From an uncultured Lachnospiraceae bacterium (GTDB lineage: Bacteria > Bacillota > Clostridia > Lachnospirales > Lachnospiraceae), in the NCBI GenBank assembly GCA_910577065.1, contig CAJTLD010000144.1, positions 660 through 6,175 of the forward strand: DNA of 5,516 nucleotides, given 5' to 3'. Numbering within the stretch: position 1 is the first letter of the stretch; every line of letters starts with the position of its first letter. Of the stretch, positions 1 to 5,310 are shown piece by piece. The translations under genes and the position numbers were made by a program. The notes below the pieces were generated by a model. That model ran no database searches. It was not told the DNA's origin and was given only the letters and a program-made list of their open reading frames with translations.

Positions 1-899
1 AGACGCTGGAGCATACGCCTGCTATTGTGCACGGCGGCCCGTTTGCAAATATTGCCCACGGCTGCAACAGCGTCAGGGCAACGAAGGCGGGGCTTAAGCT
101 TGCGGACATTGTAGTGACCGAAGCGGGGTTCGGCGCGGATCTGGGCGCGGAGAAGTTCTTTGATATCAAATGCCGCAAGGCGGGGCTTAAGCCGGACTGC
201 GTGGTTTTGGTGGCAACGGTGCGCGCGCTGAAATACAACGGGGGCGTGCAAAAGGCGGATCTTTCCGGCGAGAATTTAGATGCGCTCAAAAAAGGGATTG
301 TAAATATAGAAAAGCACATTGAAAACCTTAAGAAGTACGGGGTACCGATTGTCGTAACGCTGAATGCGTTTGTGTCGGATACAAAGGCGGAGACGGATTT
401 TGTGGAACGCTTCTGTAAGGAACGCGGCTGCGCGTTTGCGCTTTCAAAGGTCTGGGAATCAGGCGGCGAAGGCGGGATTGCGCTTGCAGAGCAGGTATTA
501 AAGACGCTTTCGGAGCAGGAAAGCCATTTTCAGCCGCTTTATTCGGATGAACTCGGATTAAAGGAGAAGATTGCGCGGATTGCACAAGAGATTTACGGCG
601 CAGACGGGGTAACGTACAGCCCGGCAGCCGAAAAGGAGCTGGCGCGGATTACGGAGCTTGGCATGGGTGATTTCCCGGTTTGCGTGGCGAAGACGCAGTA
701 TTCGCTGTCGGACGATCCGAAGAAGCTGGGAAGGCCAAAAGGGTTTACGGTAAATGTGCGGGAAGCCTATGTTTCGGCGGGAGCCGGATTTGTGGTGGCA
801 GTTTTGGGGGCGATTATGACTATGCCCGGGCTGCCGAAGGTTCCGGCGGCGAATGCAATTGATGTGGATGAAGCGGGGAAGATTACGGGGCTGTTTTAA
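1..899 (+). CDS. fhs: Formate-tetrahydrofolate ligase, C-terminal half (5' end outside window)
   Basis: Formate-tetrahydrofolate ligase (10-formyl-THF synthetase) joins formate to tetrahydrofolate using ATP in the cytosol. It feeds purine and formyl-methionine synthesis and, in acetogens, the methyl branch of the Wood-Ljungdahl pathway. The frame is open from the left edge; the first whole codon is at 3, and 298 codons precede the TAA stop. Members are about 556 residues, so this is roughly the last 54 percent; the P-loop half lies outside. Family landmarks read directly are HGGPFANIAHGCNS near the start, TEAGFGADLGAEKFFDIKCR, VVLVATVRALKYNGG, then KGFTVNVREAYVSAGAGF, and the usual ending NAIDVDEAGKITGLF. 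The GTG at 27 is internal, not a start, because the family sequence continues upstream of it (TLEHTPAI). No frameshift is seen. A small unknown gene follows after 19 bases, then folD, the enzyme for the next pathway steps. The identification is close to certain. Confidence 0.97.
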   Translation, partial: TLEHTPAIVHGGPFANIAHGCNSVRATKAGLKLADIVVTEAGFGADLGAEKFFDIKCRKAGLKPDCVVLVATVRALKYNGGVQKADLSGENLDALKKGIVNIEKHIENLKKYGVPIVVTLNAFVSDTKAETDFVERFCKERGCAFALSKVWESGGEGGIALAEQVLKTLSEQESHFQPLYSDELGLKEKIARIAQEIYGADGVTYSPAAEKELARITELGMGDFPVCVAKTQYSLSDDPKKLGRPKGFTVNVREAYVSAGAGFVVAVLGAIMTMPGLPKVPAANAIDVDEAGKITGLF

Positions 900-900
900 G

Positions 901-910
901 GGAAGGAAGG
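901..910 (+). promoter_or_regulatory. Ribosome binding site of the 88-aa gene
   Basis: The purine run GGAAGGAAGG lies directly after the fhs stop codon and 8 bases before ATG 919. It favours 919 over the in-frame upstream ATG at 853, which lies inside fhs and has no such site. Its position right after fhs suggests that the two genes are co-transcribed. Confidence 0.6.
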
Positions 911-918
911 TTATTTGT

Positions 919-1185
919 ATGATGTATCCATATATGACGCTAAACGACGATACCGAGATAACACACTCGGAACGAAAGCCGGACGGAAGCGTAAAAGTAT
1001 ATATTGAAACACCGGATGAGAAAGTATGCTTTCGCCATGCTACTTGCTGGCTGCCGGAATACCGGTGGGAAGATATAGTTGCTTATACGGATGCGGAAAT
1101 GGAATATTTTAAAAAGCTTATCCGCAATAATGCCCATTTAATCATAGAGTTTTCACAAGAAGGAGGGATTACAAATTATTGTTAA
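919..1185 (+). CDS. Small conserved-looking acidic protein of unknown function (88 aa)
   Basis: I do not recognise a named family and assign no function. ATG 919 follows a GGAAGG-rich site by 8 bases; a second ATG at 922 is nearly equivalent. The protein begins MMYPYMTLNDDTEITHSE. The first half looks like beta strands (residues 5-30, with a turn at PDG 21-23 and then VKVYIE). The second half holds a tryptophan-rich segment (WLPEYRW, 44-50) and a probable helix (TDAEMEYFKKLIRNNAHLIIEF, 57-78). It has cysteines at 37, 43 and 88, no signal peptide and no membrane span, so it is probably a small cytosolic alpha/beta protein. From memory, similar unnamed proteins starting with this kind of MYPYMTL motif occur in Firmicutes and Bacteroidetes; that is recollection, not a search. 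By eye its bases are AT-richer than fhs and folD. It could be a one-carbon-linked accessory factor, or an unrelated small gene dropped between fhs and folD. Confidence 0.75.
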   Translation: MMYPYMTLNDDTEITHSERKPDGSVKVYIETPDEKVCFRHATCWLPEYRWEDIVAYTDAEMEYFKKLIRNNAHLIIEFSQEGGITNYC

Positions 1186-1209
1186 ATTTATGTGATATTC
1201 GGTTCAATG

Positions 1210-1238
1210 TTGTCCAAGAAACGGGGTACCAGTACTAA
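1210..1238 (+). promoter_or_regulatory. Possible weak sigma-A-type promoter before folD
   Basis: TTGTCC (1210-1215) and TACTAA (1233-1238) are separated by exactly 17 bases. They match the TTGACA and TATAAT consensus at 4 of 6 and 3 of 6 positions. The gap is the longest in the window (93 bases) and visibly AT-richer than its surroundings, which makes an internal promoter for folD plausible. The boxes are weak and could be chance; folD may simply be read through from fhs. Confidence 0.22.
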
Positions 1239-1268
1239 ACAGAAAAACATACAAAACAGAATGCAATC

Positions 1269-1274
1269 AGGAGG
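1269..1274 (+). promoter_or_regulatory. Ribosome binding site that fixes the folD start
   Basis: A perfect AGGAGG stands 4 bases before ATG 1279. The reading frame is open back to 1192 with an earlier ATG at 1213, but nothing like this site precedes those codons, and the FolD family sequence begins at 1279 (MAKIIDGKKIS). Confidence 0.85.
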
Positions 1275-1278
1275 ATAT

Positions 1279-2118
1279 ATGGCTAAAATTATTGACGGAA
1301 AAAAGATCTCGGCAGAAATTAAGGAAGAATTGAAGGAACAGACGGCGCAGTTAAAGCTGGCGGGAGTGGAAGGTACATTGGCTGTGATCCAGGTGGGAGC
1401 GGATCCGGCGTCAAGCGTTTATGTGCGCAATAAGAAGAAAGCGTGCGAGTATATCGGTATCCGCTCACAGGCGTATGAACTGCCGGAAGAGACGACACAG
1501 AAAGAATTGCTGGATTTGATTGGCAGGCTGAATGCGGATGATGCGGTGCATGGGATTTTGGTGCAGCTTCCCGTCCCGGCGCATATTGAGGAAAAGACGA
1601 TTATCAATGCGATTTCTCCGGCCAAGGACGTGGACGGGTTTCATCCCGAAAGCGTCGGTTCGCTTACGATTGGGCAGCCCGGGTTTGTTTCGTGTACGCC
1701 CGCGGGGATTATCGAGCTTTTACGCCGGTCGAAGGTAAAGATGGACGGCGCAAACTGCGTCATTGTGGGAAGAAGCAATATCGTAGGCAAGCCGATGGCG
1801 CTTTTGATGCTCCGGGAACATGCAACGGTTACGGTTGCGCATTCCCATACCAAAAATTTAAAGGAGATTTGTAAGAATGCCGATATATTGATTGTAGCGA
1901 TTGGCAAACGGGAGTTTATTACGGGAGATTACATTAAGCCCGGCGCGGTGGTGATCGATGTCGGAATCCACAGAGACGAAAATAATAAGCTTTCCGGCGA
2001 CGTAAAGTACGATGAAGCGGAACCAATTGCTTCTATGATTACGCCGGTACCGGGCGGCGTCGGGCCGATGACAATCGCCATGCTGATGCATAACTGTGTG
2101 GAAGCCATGACGAAATAA
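1279..2118 (+). CDS. folD: Bifunctional methylenetetrahydrofolate dehydrogenase / methenyltetrahydrofolate cyclohydrolase FolD
   Basis: FolD interconverts 10-formyl-THF, 5,10-methenyl-THF and 5,10-methylene-THF, with the redox step usually using NADP. At 279 residues it matches the family length of about 280-290. The N-terminal catalytic domain shows the YxxxK active-site motif (Tyr48, Lys52), GILVQLPVP (92-100, the folate-site region) and KDVDGFHP (116-123) with Asp119, corresponding to Tyr50, Lys54 and Asp121 of the E. coli enzyme. The Rossmann part carries VIVGRSNIVGKP (161-172), then VAHSHT, GAVVIDVGI (222-230) and PVPGGVGPMTIAML (256-269). All recognisable key residues are present, so both activities are expected. 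The start is fixed by AGGAGG 4 bases upstream. Fhs, encoded one gene upstream, supplies its 10-formyl-THF. No separate cyclohydrolase gene (fchA) is seen in the window. The zinc-ribbon gene starts 15 bases after the stop, so co-transcription is likely. Confidence 0.98.
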   Translation: MAKIIDGKKISAEIKEELKEQTAQLKLAGVEGTLAVIQVGADPASSVYVRNKKKACEYIGIRSQAYELPEETTQKELLDLIGRLNADDAVHGILVQLPVPAHIEEKTIINAISPAKDVDGFHPESVGSLTIGQPGFVSCTPAGIIELLRRSKVKMDGANCVIVGRSNIVGKPMALLMLREHATVTVAHSHTKNLKEICKNADILIVAIGKREFITGDYIKPGAVVIDVGIHRDENNKLSGDVKYDEAEPIASMITPVPGGVGPMTIAMLMHNCVEAMTK

Positions 2119-2133
2119 CGGGAGTAAAGCAGC

Positions 2134-3252
2134 ATGAAATGTGAAAAATGCGGGGCGGAGTTAAAACCGGGAAATGTGTACTGCAGCGTCTGCGGGAACG
2201 CAGTGCAGCTTGTCCCGGATTATAATCTGCTGGATGAAGATATGCTGGGTGATATTATCCAGAAAGAGGCAAGGGGCAGCAAAAAAGACGCTGCCCCTGA
2301 ACTGGATCGGAAGAAGAAGGCAAAAAAGAAAAAGAGAATTGCCGCAGGGATTGGCGCGGCCGTATTGATAACGGTTTTTCTGGTTACGTTTTTTGTGTAT
2401 CAAAAAGCGCAGGAATTTCGTATGGGGAGTTATGAGTATCAGTTTAAAAAAGCGGAACAATTATTAGAAGAGGGCGATTATAACGGCGCCGCGGCGTATT
2501 TTTTGCGCGCGCTTTCGCTGCGCGCCGCAGATCCGGCGGCAAGTAAACGGCTGGCTTCGATTTATCTGGAGCAGGAGGAAGAAACAGAGGCCGTTTTACT
2601 GCTGGAGGAACTGGCGGATGCGGGCGGGGCGGATGAAGAAGCGCTTCGGATGCTGATTGACATATATGACGGGAACAGGGAGTATGATAAGATTTTAGAA
2701 CTGAGCGGGAAGGTAAACGGGGAAGCTCTGCCGCTTTTGTTCGGCGATTACCTGGTGGATACGCCGGCATTTGGCGTGGAACCGGGAGTGTACGGGGAAG
2801 AACTTACGGTTACAATGCAGGCGGAGCCGGAATGCGAGATTTTGTATACGACAGACGGGGAAGACCCGGGATGCTCCGGAACGGTTTACCGGGGCGGGAT
2901 TGCTTTGGAGGAGGAAGGGACGACGGTGTTTTTTGCCGTTGCACGCAACCGGAAGGGAATTTGCAGCAAGGTGGCAAAAGCGTCTTATACGCTTCGGTTT
3001 GAAATGCCGGATATGCCTTCGGTGTCTCCGGACGGAGGAACGTATAACGAGCCGCAGCAGATTACGGTTTCGGTTCCGGAAGGGTGTACGGCGTATTATA
3101 CCTGGGACGGAAGCGATCCGGGCGTGCAGTCTGCAAAGTATACGGGAGCAATTGAGATGCTGCCGGGAAACCAGGTGCTTTCTGTGGTGGCGGTGGATGA
3201 AGCGGGGCGCAAAAGCGGGGTTTACCGCGTGAATTATGTGTATTTGCCGTAG
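2134..3252 (+). CDS. Zinc-ribbon, single-pass membrane protein with TPR-like region and two chitobiase-C/Fn3-associated-type domains
   Basis: This is a 372-residue protein of unknown role with clear modular layout. Residues 3-20 are a zinc ribbon (CxxC at 3/6 and 17/20, the CEKCG...YCSVCG type). A linker leads to a very basic stretch (59-68, rich in Lys/Arg) and one hydrophobic helix at about 69-89. By the positive-inside rule the zinc ribbon is cytosolic and the rest outside. Residues 98-195 look like two or three TPR-type helical hairpins (AEQLLEEGDYNGAAAYFLRAL). Two similar beta modules follow at about 211-287 and 295-370, each with a Y-Y/T-T/W-DGxDPG core (LYTTDGEDPG 237-246, YYTWDGSDPG 321-330) and a VxAVxxxG strand. 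This resembles chitobiase/hexosaminidase C-terminal and Fn3-associated domains. No enzyme active site is visible. The start has GGAG (2121-2124) 9 bases upstream, and the gene begins 15 bases after folD. A cell-envelope binding or sensing role is inferred from layout alone. Confidence 0.9.
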   Translation: MKCEKCGAELKPGNVYCSVCGNAVQLVPDYNLLDEDMLGDIIQKEARGSKKDAAPELDRKKKAKKKKRIAAGIGAAVLITVFLVTFFVYQKAQEFRMGSYEYQFKKAEQLLEEGDYNGAAAYFLRALSLRAADPAASKRLASIYLEQEEETEAVLLLEELADAGGADEEALRMLIDIYDGNREYDKILELSGKVNGEALPLLFGDYLVDTPAFGVEPGVYGEELTVTMQAEPECEILYTTDGEDPGCSGTVYRGGIALEEEGTTVFFAVARNRKGICSKVAKASYTLRFEMPDMPSVSPDGGTYNEPQQITVSVPEGCTAYYTWDGSDPGVQSAKYTGAIEMLPGNQVLSVVAVDEAGRKSGVYRVNYVYLP

Positions 3253-3292
3253 ACTTTTGGCGTGGACGACGCAACAAGAAAAATACCGGTTT

Positions 3293-3302
3293 AGGCGGTG
3301 AG
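3293..3302 (+). promoter_or_regulatory. Near-consensus Shine-Dalgarno deciding the ATPase start
   Basis: AGGCGGTGAG differs at one base from AGGAGGTGAG, the full complement of the 16S 3' end. An in-frame GTG at 3298 lies inside this element, so it is more likely part of the binding site than a start. ATG 3307 sits about 5 bases beyond GGTGA, a normal spacing; ATG 3313 is the next choice. Confidence 0.6.
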
Positions 3303-3306
3303 CGAT

Positions 3307-4038
3307 ATGGGAATGGAGAAAAACAACCGGCTGATCCGGGGCGTACAGCTTGAGTGGAGTAAAATCGGTTTTTCCAGCTATATAAGGGAGATAAAAGCCC
3401 TTCAAAACATAAAAAGAGTAGAGTTTCCGGCTTCTGTGACATTTTTTGTCGGGGAAAACGGGAGCGGGAAATCGACGATGTTAGAAGCGCTTGCCGTTGC
3501 GGCCGGTTTTAATCCGGAAGGCGGCACGAAAAATTATTCTTTTTCGACGTATGACTCCCATTCTAATCTGTGCGACGCCATACGGCTTCTGCGGGGATAC
3601 CGGAGAGAGGAATGCGGTTATTTTCTGCGTGCGGAAAGCTTTTATAATGTGGCGACTGCAGAAGAACGATATGCGGATTTAGAGCACCCTTCAAAGCGTC
3701 TGCATGAAAAATCGCACGGAGAAAGCGTTCTTGCCATTGCACAGGAGTATTTAAGGTCGAATGGGCTGTATTTTCTGGATGAGCCGGAGGCCGCCCTTTC
3801 GCCGCAGCGGCAGCTTACGCTTTTGCTGGAAATCTATACGTGCGCCAAGGCCGGGGCGCAGTTTTTCATCGTGACCCACTCGCCGATTTTACTCGGAATG
3901 CCGGACGCTGTGATTTATAATTTTGACGATGGGCCGCTGCACGCCTGTTCGTATGAAGAAACCGAAAGCTACCGGGTGACTAAGATGTTTTTGGATAACA
4001 GGGAGCAGATATTAGGGAGGTTATTGTCCGAGCCGTAG
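3307..4038 (+). CDS. Stand-alone AAA/ABC-type ATPase (predicted ATPase family, about 243 aa)
   Basis: This is a soluble ATPase of the SMC/ABC-like AAA group, with no transmembrane part and no attached nuclease. Residues 44-59 hold the Walker A loop (VTFFVGENGSGKST, Lys55). AVAAGFNPEGGTKNYSFST follows (63-81), typical of this family. Next come FLRAESFYNVAT (106-117), the signature-like SHGES (136-140), Walker B LYFLDEPEAALSP (154-166, with Asp158 and Glu159), and the switch histidine in FIVTHSPILL (187-196). All ATP-hydrolysis motifs are intact. Its length fits the compact family of about 240 residues; OLD-type nucleases are much longer and carry a Toprim domain that is absent here. ATG 3307 is preferred to GTG 3298 because the GTG lies inside the Shine-Dalgarno; ATG 3313 is also possible. 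The gene is 54 bases after the zinc-ribbon gene and 63 before rtcB, same strand. The substrate is unknown; a link to nucleic acid handling with RtcB is inference only. Confidence 0.92.
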   Translation: MGMEKNNRLIRGVQLEWSKIGFSSYIREIKALQNIKRVEFPASVTFFVGENGSGKSTMLEALAVAAGFNPEGGTKNYSFSTYDSHSNLCDAIRLLRGYRREECGYFLRAESFYNVATAEERYADLEHPSKRLHEKSHGESVLAIAQEYLRSNGLYFLDEPEAALSPQRQLTLLLEIYTCAKAGAQFFIVTHSPILLGMPDAVIYNFDDGPLHACSYEETESYRVTKMFLDNREQILGRLLSEP

Positions 4039-4045
4039 CGTTTCT

Positions 4046-4081
4046 CTGCCGCAGGATATGAAACGGGGGATGGTTCGGCAG
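4046..4081 (+). repeat. Short inverted repeat in the rtcB leader
   Basis: CTGCCG (4046-4051) and CGGCAG (4076-4081) are perfect complements separated by 24 bases. The stem ends 11 bases before the rtcB Shine-Dalgarno core at 4093. It is not followed by a T run, so it is not a terminator. It might fold in the mRNA leader, but six pairs with a long loop may be chance. Confidence 0.25.
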
Positions 4082-4088
4082 GTTCAGG

Positions 4089-4097
4089 GAGAGGTGG
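4089..4097 (+). promoter_or_regulatory. Ribosome binding site supporting the TTG start of rtcB
   Basis: The purine-rich GAGAGGTGG ends 4 bases before TTG 4102. No in-frame ATG lies nearby upstream (those at 4058 and 4070 are in another frame), so this site is the main support for a TTG start. Confidence 0.7.
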
Positions 4098-4101
4098 AAT
4101 T

Positions 4102-5307
4102 TTGATAGAACTGAAGGGAAAATATAACGAAGCGAAAATTTTTACGGATATTGTGGACGAAGCGTCCATTTCACAGGTCATGCTTTTACTGAACCAGGAA
4201 TTTGTCTCCGGCAGTAAAATCAGGCTGATGCCGGATATCCATGCGGGCGCGGGCTGTACGATTGGGACGACGATGACGATTACCGACAAAATTGTCCCGA
4301 ATTTAGTCGGCGTTGATATCGGCTGCGGTATGGAAACGATTCGAATCAAAGAAAAGCATTTGGAGCCGCAGAAGCTGGATAAGCTGATTTATGAAAAAAT
4401 TCCGTCCGGATTTCATGTACGCGAAAAAACGCACCGGTATTTTGAGCAGATAAACCTGGAGGATTTGTACTGTTATCGGTATATCAATCCTGCAAGGGCG
4501 CAAAAAAGCCTGGGGACATTAGGCGGCGGCAATCATTTTATCGAAGCGGACCGGGACGACGGGGGCGCGCTTTATGTCGTCGTGCATTCCGGCAGCCGGC
4601 ATCTGGGCTTAGAGGTGGCGGAATATTACCAGGAGGAAGGCTACAAGGCTTTAAACGGATGCGCGAAGAAGGACATTGAGGATTTGATCGCCGATTTGAA
4701 GGCGCAGGGCAGAAATCAGGAGATCCAGAAACGGATTACGGCGTTAAAAAACACGAAACGGACCTCTGTTCCAAAGCAGCTTGCCTATGTGTCCGGCGAA
4801 CTGTTTGAACAGTATATCCACGATATGAAAATCGTCCAGGCATACGCGGATTTAAACAGGCGGGCCATGATGGATGAAATCGTAAAGGGAATGAAGTTCC
4901 ACGTGACGGAGCAGTTTACGACAGTCCACAATTACATTGATATGGATGAGATGATTTTGAGGAAGGGCGCCGTTTCGGCAAAGGAAGGGGAAAAGCTTCT
5001 GATTCCGATTAATATGCGGGACGGTTCTTTGATCTGCATCGGCAAAGGAACACAGGACTGGAACCGGTCGGCTCCGCACGGGGCGGGCAGGCTGATGAGC
5101 CGGTCGGCGGCGAAGGGGTCTTTTACGGTTTCGGAATTTAAAAAGCAGATGCGCGGGATTTATACGACGTCGGTCAATCAGGATACGCTGGACGAGTGCC
5201 CGATGGCTTATAAGAGCATGGAGGATATTGTGGCAAATATCCGTGATACGGCAGAGGTAATATCCGTGATAAAGCCGATTTATAATTTTAAGGCGGGAGG
5301 CGAATAG
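4102..5307 (+). CDS. rtcB: RtcB-family RNA-splicing ligase
   Basis: RtcB joins RNA ends carrying 2',3'-cyclic phosphate or 3'-phosphate to 5'-OH ends, using GTP and Mn2+ through a GMP-histidine intermediate; in bacteria it serves RNA repair. At 401 residues it is close to the E. coli protein (408). Visible sites are PDIHAG (44-49), GVDIGCGM (70-77, metal ligands Asp72 and Cys75), GTLGGGNHFIE (138-148, His145), VHSGSR (161-166, His162), VHNYI (275-279, His276) and PHGAGRLMSR (325-334, with His326 as the expected guanylylated histidine). All match the E. coli set (Asp75, Cys78, His168, His185, His281, His337). The segment at about 185-224 is a Lys/Glu-rich helical insert longer than in E. coli RtcB. 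The start is TTG, supported by a strong upstream site and by the family N-terminus (IELKGKYNEAKIFTD). No rtcA, rtcR or prfH is visible in the window. The ATPase upstream and the membrane gene downstream are on the same strand. Confidence 0.97.
   Translation: MIELKGKYNEAKIFTDIVDEASISQVMLLLNQEFVSGSKIRLMPDIHAGAGCTIGTTMTITDKIVPNLVGVDIGCGMETIRIKEKHLEPQKLDKLIYEKIPSGFHVREKTHRYFEQINLEDLYCYRYINPARAQKSLGTLGGGNHFIEADRDDGGALYVVVHSGSRHLGLEVAEYYQEEGYKALNGCAKKDIEDLIADLKAQGRNQEIQKRITALKNTKRTSVPKQLAYVSGELFEQYIHDMKIVQAYADLNRRAMMDEIVKGMKFHVTEQFTTVHNYIDMDEMILRKGAVSAKEGEKLLIPINMRDGSLICIGKGTQDWNRSAPHGAGRLMSRSAAKGSFTVSEFKKQMRGIYTTSVNQDTLDECPMAYKSMEDIVANIRDTAEVISVIKPIYNFKAGGE
5295..5300 (+). promoter_or_regulatory. 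Ribosome binding site for the downstream membrane gene, inside the rtcB 3' end
   Basis: GGGAGG lies in the last codons of rtcB, 10 bases before CTG 5311. It would serve a gene starting just after the rtcB stop. The run also encodes glycines of rtcB (AGGE), so the match could be incidental. Confidence 0.4.
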
Positions 5308-5310
5308 GCA

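Noticed and set aside
864..878. Fifteen-base identity with 3193-3207 (GTGGATGAAGCGGGG)
   Set aside because: Both copies are coding (Val-Asp-Glu-Ala-Gly) in unrelated genes, and there are no further copies or flanking similarity, so codon preference explains it.
853..918. Upstream ATG 853 as start of the 88-aa gene
   Set aside because: It would overlap the end of fhs by 47 bases and has no ribosome binding site, while ATG 919 has GGAAGG at proper spacing.
1192..1278. N-terminal extension of FolD from 1192 or 1213
   Set aside because: The added residues do not resemble FolD, and a perfect AGGAGG stands just before ATG 1279, where the family sequence begins.
3253..3306. Possible terminator between the zinc-ribbon and ATPase genes
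   Set aside because: Only a 4-bp GCGT/ACGC pair is present, and no T run follows.
2695..3405. Long open frame on the minus strand (236 codons)
   Set aside because: It lies opposite the zinc-ribbon gene and the start of the ATPase gene, is dominated by Arg, His and Pro, has no ribosome binding site or known motif, and is explained by the codon bias of the real gene on the other strand.
3062..3442. Minus-strand frame of 126 codons across the zinc-ribbon/ATPase junction
   Set aside because: Its sequence is low-complexity and rich in Pro and Arg, with no start signal, and it overlaps two well-supported genes.
3307..4038. OLD-family nuclease or defence ATPase with effector
   Set aside because: The protein ends shortly after the switch-histidine motif and has no Toprim or other nuclease domain; the next gene is RtcB, not a known defence effector.
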